A stretch of 64,000 nucleotides of DNA from Jannaschia maritima (lineage in GTDB: Bacteria > Pseudomonadota > Alphaproteobacteria > Rhodobacterales > Rhodobacteraceae), in the NCBI RefSeq assembly GCF_030973515.1, contig NZ_JARGZA010000016.1, positions 1 through 64,000 of the forward strand, in the 5' to 3' direction. The notes beneath the pieces are model-generated. The model had not been told where the DNA came from. It saw nothing but the letters and a program-made list of their open reading frames with translations, and made no database searches. The position numbers were made by a program, and so were the translations under genes. This document shows positions 1-9,800 of this stretch, piece by piece. Within the stretch, counting starts at the first letter, position 1. Every line of letters starts with the position of its first letter.

Positions 1-7
1 TGCTTCC

Positions 8-125
8 TGGTCAGACCAAAGACAGCCTAACAGACCCCGTGGAGGCCGAAATCCCGTTTTGCGCGAAATTGGTCTTGCCATAATGGGTGCCGCCGGTCGA
101 ATGTCGCCGGATTGGACGGACCAAT
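8..125 (+). promoter_or_regulatory. Three operator-like TGG-N5-CCA sites upstream of the uronate TRAP operon
   Basis: Three short inverted repeats with the same geometry lie upstream of the first gene: TGGTCAGACCA at 8-18, ATTGGTCTTGCCA at 68-80 and ATTGGACGGACCAAT at 111-125. Their centres are near 13, 75 and 118. The half-site resembles the TTGGT/ACCAA half-site bound by GntR/FadR-type hexuronate regulators such as UxuR/ExuR, whose consensus has a slightly different spacer. No regulator gene is present nearby, so it must lie outside the window. The repeats are seen directly; the regulator family is inferred. Confidence 0.5.
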
Positions 126-163
126 TCGCCGCATGGCGACCATGTCCGAACGGGAGGACCACC

Positions 164-1132
164 ATGAAGAGACTGACCCTCGCCGCGGCCCTGCTGGGCG
201 CGACCACGCTGACCGTGCAAGCCCAGGAGATGGCCCTGCGCGGCTGGAACACGCACGTTCCCGACTACCCCGTCTCCATCGCGCTGGACCGCTTCGCGGA
301 GATGGTCGAGGAGCGCACCGAAGGCCGCATCCAGATGGAGAACTTCCACGGCGCCACCCTGGGCGAGGGCGAGTTCGCCACCGAGCAGCTGCAGTTGGGC
401 GCGCTCGATTACGGCGTCTTCTCGACGGCGCCGATGGTCAACACCGTGCCGGAGCTTGGGCTCTTCAGCCTGCCCTACGCGTTCCGGTCGCCCGAGCATC
501 AGTTCCGCGTCCTGGAGGGTCCCATCGGCGACGAGATCGCGGCCGCCATGAACGAGGCCAACATGGAGCCGCTGTCCTGGTACGCGTCGGGCACGCGATC
601 GTTCTATGCCAACACCCCGCTCGACAGCGTGGAGGATCTTCAGGGTCTGAAGTTCCGCGTCCAGAACAGCGACATCAACGTCGCCATGGTCGAGGCGCTG
701 GGCGCCAACGCCACGCCCCTGCCCTTCGGCGAGGTCTATACCGCCATCCAGTCGGGCGTCGTGGACGGGGCGGAGAACAACTGGCCGTCCTACGAGTCGA
801 CGGGGCATTACGAGGTCGCGCCCTACTACATCATCGACAGCCACACGATCATCCCGGAGGGGATCTTCTTCGCCCTGACGACCTGGGACCAGATCAGCCC
901 GGAGGACCAGGAGATCATCCGCGAGGCCGCGCAGGGATCGGCGATCTACCAGCGCGAACTGTGGGCCGAGCGCGAGGCCGAGTCGCGACGGATCGTGGAG
1001 GAGGCGGGCGTCACCATCGTCGAGGACGTGGACAGCGCGTCGTTCTCGGACGCGATGGGGCCGGTCTACGACCGGTTCGTGACCGACGACACCCTGCGCG
1101 ACATGCTGGACCGCATCCAGGCGACGGAGTGA
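164..1132 (+). CDS. TRAP transporter solute-binding protein, DctP family
   Basis: Periplasmic substrate-binding protein (322 aa) of a tripartite ATP-independent transporter. The start at 164 is preceded by GGGAGG at a normal distance and begins a clear Sec signal peptide (positive MKR, hydrophobic core, cleavage probably after Ala20), so longer upstream readings are unlikely. The body shows DctP-family features: an early segment lining up a long periplasmic fold, the G-x-K-x-R-V-Q-N stretch (about residues 164-171) with the conserved carboxylate-binding arginine, and the following PLPFGEVYTA-like block. The two permease genes follow on the same strand. Next to uxaC/uxuB/uxuA genes its ligand is most likely a hexuronate such as glucuronate or galacturonate; this specificity is inferred from context. 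Confidence 0.93.
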   Translation: MKRLTLAAALLGATTLTVQAQEMALRGWNTHVPDYPVSIALDRFAEMVEERTEGRIQMENFHGATLGEGEFATEQLQLGALDYGVFSTAPMVNTVPELGLFSLPYAFRSPEHQFRVLEGPIGDEIAAAMNEANMEPLSWYASGTRSFYANTPLDSVEDLQGLKFRVQNSDINVAMVEALGANATPLPFGEVYTAIQSGVVDGAENNWPSYESTGHYEVAPYYIIDSHTIIPEGIFFALTTWDQISPEDQEIIREAAQGSAIYQRELWAEREAESRRIVEEAGVTIVEDVDSASFSDAMGPVYDRFVTDDTLRDMLDRIQATE

Positions 1133-1186
1133 TCCCGCGGACGGGGGCGGCCGCGCCCCCGTCACCCCATGCCCCGGGAGTCGTCG

Positions 1187-1720
1187 ATGCCTGACCATCG
1201 CTGGACCTTTCTCGACCCGCTGGCCCGCGTGGTGGTGGCGATCAGCGCCGTGTCGCTGGTGGCGCTGGTCGTGCTGACCGGCTGGCAGGTCTGGGGGCGC
1301 TATGTCCTGAACGACACGCCGACCTGGACGGAGAAGGCCGCGCTGCTGCTGATCCTGGTGGTCACGCTGCCCATGGCCGCGGTGGGCCTGCGCGAGAACA
1401 CGCATCTGGGGCTGGATCTTCTGGTGGACGCGCTGCCCCGCCCCGCGCGCCGGGCCGTCCGCATGCTGGGCGCGCTGGCGGTGGGCGTCTTCGGCGTCTG
1501 GATGATCTTCGGTTCCTGGCCGCTGGTCGAACGGACATGGGGGCGCCTGATCCCGCTGCTGCCCTTGCCGCAGGGGGTGCAGTACCTGCCCCTGATGATC
1601 ACCGGCGCCCTGATCGCGATCTTCATGGCGGAGCGGATCTGGATGCTGGCGCGCGGATGGGAGCCGCTGCCCGACCTCGGCCCGCCCGCCGATCCCGGAC
1701 CCGAGGGACGGGTGGACTGA
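1187..1720 (+). CDS. TRAP transporter small permease, DctQ family
   Basis: Inner-membrane small subunit (177 aa) with four predicted transmembrane helices, the DctQ topology. The family signature is visible: W-x-V-W-G-R-Y-V-L near the end of helix 1 and the W-T-E-K stretch that follows it. I chose the ATG at 1187 because CGGGAG precedes it by six bases; an in-frame ATG at 1169 has no such signal. Its stop codon overlaps the start of the large permease by one base (TGATG), indicating translational coupling. It probably forms the QM membrane complex with the next protein and serves the uronate-binding protein encoded upstream. Confidence 0.92.
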   Translation: MPDHRWTFLDPLARVVVAISAVSLVALVVLTGWQVWGRYVLNDTPTWTEKAALLLILVVTLPMAAVGLRENTHLGLDLLVDALPRPARRAVRMLGALAVGVFGVWMIFGSWPLVERTWGRLIPLLPLPQGVQYLPLMITGALIAIFMAERIWMLARGWEPLPDLGPPADPGPEGRVD

Positions 1721-3003
1721 TGGGGCTGGCCGTCCTGCTGGGCGTCTTCGCCCTGGCGGTCCTGGCGGGCGTCCCCATCGCCTTCGCCCTGGGCCTGTCG
1801 GCCTTGGCTGCCGCGCTGCAGTCCGGCGTGCCGGAGTTCGTGGTCTTCCAGCGGATCGTGTCCGGGATCAACGTCTACACGCTGCTGGCCATCCCGTTCT
1901 TCGTCTTCGCCGGCGAGATCATGATGCGCGGCGGCATCGCCCTTCGCCTGGTGCGCGCGGCGGAGGCGGTCGTGGGCCGGGTCCGCGGCGGGCTGGGCGT
2001 GGTCAACGTGCTGACGTCGATGCTGTTCGGCGGGATATCGGGCTCCGCGGTGGCGGACACGTCGGCCCTGGGATCGGTGATGATCCCCATGATGCGCGAG
2101 CGGGGCTACGACGACGACTATGCGGTCAACGTCACCGTCACGTCCTCCATCGCGGGCGTGATGATCCCGCCCAGCCACAACATGATCCTCTATGCGCTGG
2201 CGGCGGGGGGCGGCATGTCGATCACGTCGCTGTTCCTGGCGGGCGTGGTGCCGGGCGTGCTGATGTGCCTGTGCCTGACGGCGGCGGCCTATGCGGTGGC
2301 GGTCAGGCGCGGCTATCCCACCGGGGCCTTTCCGGGGTGGGGCGCGGCCCTGGTGGCCATCGCGGCCGCCCTGCCCGGCTTCCTGACGGCGGTGGTCATC
2401 ATCGGGGGCGTGGTGTCAGGGATCTTCACCGTCACCGAGAGCGCGGCCATCGGCGTCATCTATGCGCTGCTGGTCACGCTGGTCGTGTATCGCAGCCTGG
2501 ACTGGCGGGCCTTCCGCGACAGCGTGCTGGCGGCCATCCGGACGACCGCGATGGTGATGGTGCTGGTCGGCACGGCCAGCGCGTTCAGCTACTTCGTGAC
2601 GCTCAACCGCGTGCCCGAGACGATCCTGGCCACGTTCCAGGGGCTGACCGACAATCCGATCGTCCTGCTGCTGCTGATCAACCTGTCGCTGCTGGTCCTG
2701 GGGATGCTGATGGACATGGGCGCGCTGATCCTGATCTGCACGCCCATCTTCCTGCCCGTGGCGCAGGCGCTGGGCGTCGATCCGATCCAGTTCGGCATGA
2801 TCCTGATGATGAACCTCGGGCTCGGGCTGACGACCCCGCCGGTGGGCAACTGCCTGTTCGTCGGATGCGCCATCGCCAAGGTCCGCATCGAATCCGTCGT
2901 CGGCACGATTTGGCCCTTCTACCTCGCGATCCTGGTCGCGCTGGCGGCGACGACCTACGTGCCGGTGCTGTCGCTGGGGCTGCCGGGCCTTCTGGGATAC
3001 TGA
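1720..3003 (+). CDS. TRAP transporter large permease, DctM family
   Basis: Large membrane subunit (427 aa) carrying the sodium-driven translocation pathway of the TRAP transporter. It is almost entirely hydrophobic, with about twelve helices, and carries DctM landmarks: the LFGGISGSAVADTSALGSVM segment near residue 100, the MIPPSHNMILYA block, and GLGLTTPPVGNCLFVG near the C-terminus. Length and motifs are typical. It starts inside the stop codon of the DctQ gene and ends two bases before the uronate isomerase start, so transporter and catabolic genes form one transcription unit. Confidence 0.95.
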   Translation: MGLAVLLGVFALAVLAGVPIAFALGLSALAAALQSGVPEFVVFQRIVSGINVYTLLAIPFFVFAGEIMMRGGIALRLVRAAEAVVGRVRGGLGVVNVLTSMLFGGISGSAVADTSALGSVMIPMMRERGYDDDYAVNVTVTSSIAGVMIPPSHNMILYALAAGGGMSITSLFLAGVVPGVLMCLCLTAAAYAVAVRRGYPTGAFPGWGAALVAIAAALPGFLTAVVIIGGVVSGIFTVTESAAIGVIYALLVTLVVYRSLDWRAFRDSVLAAIRTTAMVMVLVGTASAFSYFVTLNRVPETILATFQGLTDNPIVLLLLINLSLLVLGMLMDMGALILICTPIFLPVAQALGVDPIQFGMILMMNLGLGLTTPPVGNCLFVGCAIAKVRIESVVGTIWPFYLAILVALAATTYVPVLSLGLPGLLGY

Positions 3004-3005
3004 CC

Positions 3006-4340
3006 ATGCTCTACGACGCCATCGCCGACCTTCCGATCCTGTCGCCGCACGGGCACACGGTGCCCGAATGGTTCGCGCAGGACCGCGCCTTCGCCGACCC
3101 GGCCGCGCTGCTGATCGTGCCGGACCACTACGTGTTCCGGCTGCTCCGTTCGCGCGGCGTGGCGCTGGGGGATCTGGGCGTGGGCGTGGACCCCGCCGAT
3201 CGCGACCCGCGCCGCGCCTTCCGCATCCTGGCCGAGCACTGGCACCTGTTCCTGGGCACCCCGTCCCGCGGGTGGCTGGAGCACACGCTGCGCCACGTCT
3301 TCGGCATCGACGACCCCCTGGGCCCCGACACGGCGGACGCGATCTACGACCGGATCGACGCCGCGCTGGCGACGGACGCGTTCCGGCCCCGCGCGCTGCT
3401 GGAGCGGTTCGGGATCGAGGTGCTGGCCACGACCGACTCCGCGCTCGACGACCTGGCGCCCCATGCGGCCTTCGCGACCCTGGGGCACCGCACGCGGCTG
3501 GTCCCGACCTTCCGCCCCGACGCGGTGCTTGACCCGGCCAAGCCGGACTGGGCCGCGGACATGGAACGGCTGGGCGGGCTGACGGGTGAGGACACGGCCA
3601 CGCTGGCGGGCTGGCGGGCCGCGCTGCGGGCGCGGCGGGCGCATTTCCGCGACCACGGGGCCACGGCCACGGACCACGCGATAGACCACCTGGCGACCGA
3701 ATGGCTGGACGATGGCGAGGCGCAGGCGCTGCTGGACGCCTGCCTGACGGGGCGGGCCGACGCGGGGGCGCGCGCGCGCCTGCACAACCACATGCTGATC
3801 GAGATGGCGCAGATGTCTGCCGACGACGGGCTGACCATGCAGATCCACGCCGGATCGGGCCGCAACACCGACCGCGCCCTGTTCGAGCGCCTGGGCCCCG
3901 ACAAGGGCGCCGACATCCCCCTGCCGCAGGACTGGGTGCGCGGGGCGGACGGACTGCTGAACCGGGTCGGCACCGAACCCGGCCTGACGATCGTCGCCTT
4001 CACCCTGGACGAGAGCGTGTATGCCCGCGAGCTGGCGCCGATGGCGGGGTACTGGCCGGCCCTGAGGCTGGGGCCGCCGTGGTGGTTCCACGACAGCCCC
4101 AACGGCATCGCGCGCTATTTCGACCGGGTGGTCGAGACGGCGGGGTACTGGAACCTGGCGGGGTTCAACGACGACACCCGCGCGCTGATGTCGATCCCCG
4201 CGCGTCACGACATGTGGCGGCGCGCCGTGGCCCGCCACCTGGACGCGCAGGTGGCGCGCGGCCTGTTCGGCCCGGCGGACGCGGAGCGCATCGCCCGGTG
4301 GCTGACCGATGGCGCCGCGCGGGAGGCGTACCGCCTGTGA
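3006..4340 (+). CDS. uxaC: Uronate (glucuronate/galacturonate) isomerase
   Basis: Cytoplasmic isomerase (444 aa) converting D-glucuronate to D-fructuronate and D-galacturonate to D-tagaturonate, the first step of bacterial hexuronate breakdown. It belongs to the amidohydrolase-like UxaC family: an N-terminal H-x-H metal site (His15-Gly-His17), the MQIHAGSGRN block in the middle, and the C-terminal GFNDDTRALMSIPARHD signature are all present. It is slightly shorter than the E. coli enzyme (470 aa), mostly at the termini. It sits two bases after the TRAP permease and overlaps fructuronate reductase by four bases (GTGA), so the pathway order matches the gene order. Confidence 0.95.
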   Translation: MLYDAIADLPILSPHGHTVPEWFAQDRAFADPAALLIVPDHYVFRLLRSRGVALGDLGVGVDPADRDPRRAFRILAEHWHLFLGTPSRGWLEHTLRHVFGIDDPLGPDTADAIYDRIDAALATDAFRPRALLERFGIEVLATTDSALDDLAPHAAFATLGHRTRLVPTFRPDAVLDPAKPDWAADMERLGGLTGEDTATLAGWRAALRARRAHFRDHGATATDHAIDHLATEWLDDGEAQALLDACLTGRADAGARARLHNHMLIEMAQMSADDGLTMQIHAGSGRNTDRALFERLGPDKGADIPLPQDWVRGADGLLNRVGTEPGLTIVAFTLDESVYARELAPMAGYWPALRLGPPWWFHDSPNGIARYFDRVVETAGYWNLAGFNDDTRALMSIPARHDMWRRAVARHLDAQVARGLFGPADAERIARWLTDGAAREAYRL

Positions 4341-5569
4341 ACCGGATCGTGCATCTGGGCTTGGGGGCGTTCCACCGCGCGCACGGGGCGCATTACGTCC
4401 ACCGGGCGAACGCCGCGACGGGGACGGGCTGGCGCATCCACGGCGTTTCGTTCCGATCGGCGGGCGTGCGCGACGCGCTGGCCGCCGATGGCTGGCGCTA
4501 TGTGCTGGAGGTCGCGGATGCCGACGGGCGGCGGCCGGAGGTCGTGGACGTCCTGGACGGCGTCACCGTGCTGCCGGAGAAGCCGGACGCCCTGCGCGGC
4601 CTGTTGGCGGACCCGGCCGTGTCCCTGGTCACCCTGACCGTGACCGAGAAGGGATACCACCTGCGCGGGAACGGCCGGGCGGACCTGGACGCGCTGGCGG
4701 AGGACGTGGCCGCGCTGCGGGACGGGCGGCCGGGGCGCACGGTACCCGGCGCGCTTTTGGACGCCCTGCGCCACCGCGACGCGCCGCTGACGGTCCTGTC
4801 CTGCGACAACCTGCCGGACAACGGGGCGGCGCTGCGCGGCGTGCTGCTGTCGCTGGCGGACGCGGCGGGGGTGGAGCGGGGCGTCGTGACCCGACACGCG
4901 TATCCGTCCTCCATGGTGGACCGCATCACGCCCGCGGCCGACGACGCCCTGCGCGACCGGATGCGCGCGGCGGGCCTGCCCCACGCCGCGCCCGTCGCGA
5001 CGGAGGCGTTCACCGAATGGGTGGTGGAGGATCGCTTCGCGGGCCCGATGCCCGACATCGCCACGGCGGGCGCGCGGATCGTGCCGGACGTCGCCCCCCA
5101 CGAGATGCGCAAGCTGCGGATGCTGAACGGCGCGCATTCCACGCTGGCCTATGCCGGGTTGAACGCGGGCCACGCCTTCGTCCACGAGGCGGTCGCCGAC
5201 CCCGACCTGCGCGCCGTGGCCCGCGCCGTGATGGCCGAGGCCGCGGCCACCCTTCCGCAGGCCGTGCAGGGCGATGCGCCGGCCTATGCCGACGCGCTGA
5301 TCGAGCGGTTCGAGAACCCCCATCTGGCCCACCGGCTGGATCAGATCGCCATCGACGGGTCGCGCAAGCTGCCCATCCGCATCCTGGGCACGCGGCGGGA
5401 CCACGACGGCCCCACGCCCGCCTGCGACCGCGCCCTGCGGGAATGGACCGCCTGGCTGGACGCGACCTTCGCCGCCGGCGGGACCCCCGACGATCCCGCC
5501 GCGGACGTCCTGCGGGCGGGCCGGGCGGCGGGCCACGACGCCGAGCGGCTTCTGGAGGACGCGGCATGA
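4337..5569 (+). CDS. uxuB: Mannitol dehydrogenase family protein, probable fructuronate reductase
   Basis: NAD-dependent polyol dehydrogenase (410 aa) expected to reduce fructuronate to mannonate (or tagaturonate to altronate) between the isomerase before it and the mannonate dehydratase after it. It starts with GTG overlapping the previous stop by four bases. Visible motifs are the N-terminal nucleotide-binding G-L-G-A-F-H-R-A-H (residues 8-16), TVTEKGYHL, SCDNLPDNG and the catalytic K-x3-N-x2-H region in KLRMLNGAHS. The protein is about 70 residues shorter than E. coli UxuB, largely because it begins directly at the Rossmann motif. Mannonate is favoured over altronate because uxuA, not uxaA, follows. 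Confidence 0.9.
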   Translation: MNRIVHLGLGAFHRAHGAHYVHRANAATGTGWRIHGVSFRSAGVRDALAADGWRYVLEVADADGRRPEVVDVLDGVTVLPEKPDALRGLLADPAVSLVTLTVTEKGYHLRGNGRADLDALAEDVAALRDGRPGRTVPGALLDALRHRDAPLTVLSCDNLPDNGAALRGVLLSLADAAGVERGVVTRHAYPSSMVDRITPAADDALRDRMRAAGLPHAAPVATEAFTEWVVEDRFAGPMPDIATAGARIVPDVAPHEMRKLRMLNGAHSTLAYAGLNAGHAFVHEAVADPDLRAVARAVMAEAAATLPQAVQGDAPAYADALIERFENPHLAHRLDQIAIDGSRKLPIRILGTRRDHDGPTPACDRALREWTAWLDATFAAGGTPDDPAADVLRAGRAAGHDAERLLEDAA

Positions 5570-6777
5570 GGGCCACTTGGCGCTGGTTCGGGCCACAGGA
5601 CACGGTTCCCGTGGACTGGATGATGCAGGCGGGCGTCGAGGGCGTCGTCAGCGCGCTGCACCACGTCCCCTATGGCGCGGCGTGGACGCCCGACGAGATC
5701 GCCAAGCGCCAGGCCGAGATCGCGACGATGCGCGACGGCGGCCCGTCCGGCCTGGCCTGGGAGGTGGTGGAGAGCCTGCCGGTGTCAGAGGACGTCAAGA
5801 CGCAGACGGGCGACTGGCGCGCGCATTTGGACGCCTATCGCAGCAGCCTGGAGGCCCTGGCGGCGGCGGGGATCCGGGTCGTGTGTTACAACTTCATGCC
5901 CGTGCTCGACTGGACGCGGACGGATCTGGCCTGGCGCCTGCCCCACGGCGGCACGGCGATGCGGTTCGACGCCGTGGACTTCGCGGCCTTCGACATCCAC
6001 ATCCTGGGCCGCCCCGGCGCGGCGGACGGCCTGCCGGAGGACGTCGTGGAGGCCGCCGGGCGCCGCCACGCCGCCATGGACGACCCCGCGAAGGAGCGCC
6101 TGGCCGCGAACCTGGTCATGGGCCTGCCCGGCGGTCAGGCGGGCCTGACGCTGGACGAGCTGTGCGACCACCTGGCGACCTATGCCGCCATACCGGAGGA
6201 CCGTCTGCGCCGTCATTTGGCCGACTTCCTGGCGGAGGTCGTGCCCACCGCCGAACGACTGGGACTGCGGATGTGTTGCCACCCCGACGACCCGCCCTGG
6301 CCGCTGCTGGGCCTGCCGCGGATCGCGTCGACGGAAGCCGACTACGTGTCCCTTACGGCGGCGGTGGACAGCCCGGCCAATGGCGTGACGCTGTGTTCCG
6401 GCGCGCTGGGGCCGCGAACGGACAACGACCTGCCCGGCATGATGCGGCGGCTGGGGCGCAAGGTGCATTTCCTGCACCTGCGCAACGTCGCGCGCGAGGG
6501 CGATGCCGTGACGGGGGGCTCGTTCCACGAGGCGGATCACCTGGCCGGAGCCACCGACATGGCCGCCCTGGTCGCCGCCGTCCTGGCGGAGGAGGACCGG
6601 CGGAACGCGGAGGGACGCGCGGACGCGGAGATCCCGTTCCGCCCCGACCATGGCCAGGACCTGATGGACGACGCCGCGCGCGGCGGTCAGCCGGGATATC
6701 CTGCGGTGGGGCGCCTGAAGGGGCTGGCGGAACTGCGGGGGGTCGTCGCGGGCCTGCGGCACGGGGCGGGTCGGTAG
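5566..6777 (+). CDS. uxuA: Mannonate dehydratase
   Basis: Metal-dependent dehydratase (403 aa) converting D-mannonate to 2-keto-3-deoxygluconate, the end product of this uronate branch. It shows the UxuA-type opening (WRWFGPQD, then GVVSALHHVPYG), the metal-site stretch MCCHPDDPPWPLLGLPRI near residues 244-261, and the late HFLHLRNV and FRPDHG blocks. Length matches the family. Its ATG overlaps the preceding stop by four bases (ATGA). KDG kinase and aldolase are not in the window and must be encoded elsewhere. The gene converges on the reductive dehalogenase gene with only 37 bases between. Confidence 0.95.
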   Translation: MRATWRWFGPQDTVPVDWMMQAGVEGVVSALHHVPYGAAWTPDEIAKRQAEIATMRDGGPSGLAWEVVESLPVSEDVKTQTGDWRAHLDAYRSSLEALAAAGIRVVCYNFMPVLDWTRTDLAWRLPHGGTAMRFDAVDFAAFDIHILGRPGAADGLPEDVVEAAGRRHAAMDDPAKERLAANLVMGLPGGQAGLTLDELCDHLATYAAIPEDRLRRHLADFLAEVVPTAERLGLRMCCHPDDPPWPLLGLPRIASTEADYVSLTAAVDSPANGVTLCSGALGPRTDNDLPGMMRRLGRKVHFLHLRNVAREGDAVTGGSFHEADHLAGATDMAALVAAVLAEEDRRNAEGRADAEIPFRPDHGQDLMDDAARGGQPGYPAVGRLKGLAELRGVVAGLRHGAGR

Positions 6778-6814
6778 AGGACCGCACGGCCCCGCGCGCG
6801 GCGCGCGCGCACGG

Positions 6815-9800
6815 CTAGAGCGCCACCTCCACCACGCCGCCCGCCTGCGCGGCCCGGCTGCGGCACAGGATCATGGACGTCTCCCGCTCCGCCTGCGACA
6901 GCACGTGGTCTCGGTGGTCGACCGCGCCCGCGACCACCCCGCACCGGCACACGCCGCACAGGCCGTCGCTGCATTTCAGGTCCACGGGCACCCCGGCCTC
7001 CTGCAACGCCTCCGCCGCCGAACGGTCGGCGGGCACCGCGACGTCTCGGCCGGTGCGGGCCAGGCGCAGGACGAAGGGATGCGATTCCCGCTCGGGCTCG
7101 TCCGGCACGGCGAAGAATTCCAGATGGCGCGCGTCCTCCGGATAGCCCTTCGCCTCCGCGGCCCGCATCGCGGCCTCCATGTAGGCCCCGCCCCCGCAGG
7201 CGTAGAGATGCGCGCCGGGGGCATGGGGCGGGATGGCGGCGTCCAGGTCGCAGCGCGTGCCCTCGTCGGTGACGTAGAGGCGGACGTGGTCGGCCCAGGG
7301 AAACGCGGCGAGGTCGTCCAGGAACCCCATGGCCCCCCGCGACCGCCCGGAATAATGCAGCGCGAAGGGCGTGCCGCGCCGGTGCAGGGCGTGGCCCATC
7401 GCGATCAGCGGCGTGATGCCGATGCCCCCGCCCATCAGCGTCACCCGCGTGGCGTCCGGGACCAGGGGGAAGTGGTTCGCGGGCGGGGCGGCGAAGACGC
7501 GGCGGCCCGGCGCGAAGATGCGGTGCAGGAGCGCCGATCCGCCCCGGCCCCCGTCCTCCCGCAGGACGCCGATCTGATAGGTCGTCCGGTCCGCCGGGTC
7601 GCCCGACATCGAATAGGGACGCAGGTATTCGGGGGCCACCACCACGTCCAGATGCGCGCCCGCCTCCCATGGCGGCAGGTCGGATCCGTCGGCAGCCCCG
7701 AGGTCGTACTTCGTGACGCCGTCGGCCATCGGCGTGGCGGCGCGCACCACGAGCGACAGGACGGGGCTGTCCGCGGCGGCCGCATAGAGGTGGTCGGTGG
7801 GCGCCTCGCCCCGATCCAGCCGGGCGCGGTATTCCGCGGCCGACGGCATCGCGCGATGGGCGGCGATCCCGGCCTCCCGGTCCATGGGCGCGGGATAGGG
7901 ATGGGGGTGGGGCGCCAGATGGGCGGGATAGACGGCCATCGTCTGATCCCGTGCATCGAGGGTCAGGTCCGGCCGCAGATCGCGGGCGTTCACGGGGTCC
8001 GGCGTGGGACGGTACGCGCCGCCGTCCTCGGACAGGGCGATGTCCCACCACCACTTCTTCGCGGGATTGAGGCCGCCGTTGCCCGCCGCGTCGTCCAGCT
8101 TCGCCAGGACGGGCGCCAGGCTGGGCGCGTTCATCGCGGCCCAGCGGAAGGGACGTTCCTTGAACACGCCTTCGAGGTTCCAGGGACAGGTCTTCATGCA
8201 GCGTCCGCACATCGCCCCGCCCTTCGTGGTGATGCGGTAGGTCGCGCATTTCTGGCTGTCGGACTTCCAGATCTCGTAGCCGTTGAACATGGTCTTCGGC
8301 CCGGCCGTGATCGCCCCGGATGGGCATTCGCGCGCGCACTTGTTGCACCCCTCGCAGAAGCGCTGGAGCCCGAAGTCGATCGGCCGGTCGTGCGCCACCG
8401 GCATGTCGGTCGTCACGACACCGGACTTCAGGCGCGGCCCCAGGAAGGGGTTCAGGATGACCTCGCCGATGCGCGACACCTCCCCCAGGCCGGACAGCAG
8501 CAGGAGGGGCGGCTGGAGCACCTCCCCGTCCATGACGGTGTGGGCCTTGGCCGAATGGCCCAAACGTCGGATCTGTGCGGCCACCACGCCGCCCAGCAGG
8601 CTGAACCGCAGATAGGCGCGCATGGACTGGGCCACGCTGATCCAGTCGTCGCCCGATGCCCCCTCCATCGTCTCGTAGCCCTGGTCCACCACCATGCTGA
8701 TCGCGTGACCGTGGGGCGGGTCGATCGGGTCGCCCGCGGCGTCGTGGGAATACCACGCCCAGTCCGGGCAGCGGGAGATCCCGACCGCGTCGATCCCCAG
8801 GAAGTAGGACGCGGCCTTGACCAGGTCGGCAGCGTCCCGTGGCCCGGGGGCCGTCCGGTCCGCCGCGGGCGTGCCGTCCTGGAACGGCACGAGCGCGCCC
8901 AGGGCACGCCGCTGGGCCGCCGCCGTGGGGGCCTTGCGGATGTGATGGCCGCCCTTCATCGCGTCCTGCACCCGCTTGCCCATGTCGCCGAACTGCCCGC
9001 GTGCGAACAGGTCGGCGCGCTTGGGCACGCGGGGGACGCGCGGCTCGTCGATATAGGTCGTCGGCGCGTCCACGCGGCGCAGCGTCTCGAACGGGTGGGG
9101 ACCGTCGCGGAAGTCGCGCGCGGCGAACGGGTCCACCGTGCCGGCCCGCACCCCCGTGCCGACGCCCAGCGTCCAACGCCAGTCGAAGGCGGCCCGGGAC
9201 CGGTCGGGCGCCAGGGGGCGGTCGGGCGCCAGCGGGCAGGTCGTGGTGATCGCGGCCAGGGCATAATCGTGCCCAAGATGGGGATGCCGCAGGTCGGCAT
9301 GGACCAGCCCCGCGGCGACGGCCAGGACGTTCAGGTCCACCTCCGCGTCGGACATGGTATGCGCGCGGGCGGGATGCCCCAGGAGGCGCAGGTAGTTGGC
9401 CAGCACGACCGCGTTCTCGGCGGCCAGCAGCGCGGACCGATGCATGCGCGCGCCGCGGATCCAGGCGGCGCCGGGTTCGTCCGCGCGGGGCTCGCGCGGG
9501 TGGTGGACGAGGACGATCAGCGCGTGGTCGTGGTCCGCGATGCCGCCCGGGGGCGCGGCCAGCCCTTCGCGCAGGTCCGCCATGATCGCGTCGATGCCGG
9601 CGGCCAAGGACTTGACCGGACGGTCCCGCAGATCCGCCGCCAGGCGCGCCACGTCCGCGTTGCGGTGGGGCGTGGCGAGGCGCGCGGCGTCGGGCAGGCG
9701 GCAGACGCCCATGCCCGTGGCGTCGTTGAAGTGCCCGAACGCCTTGAGGTGGTTCGCGCGCGCGACCGGGTCGTCCGGGATCTCGGCGGAGGCGGGGTTG

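Noticed and set aside
11-1405. Long minus-strand open frame opposite the TRAP binding-protein gene
   Set aside because: Antisense shadow of a real gene in a high-GC genome: Arg/His/Asp-rich product, no domain, while the plus strand has a signal peptide and DctP motifs.
2955-4238. Long minus-strand open frame opposite uxaC
   Set aside because: Composition-driven antisense frame; the plus strand encodes a clear uronate isomerase.
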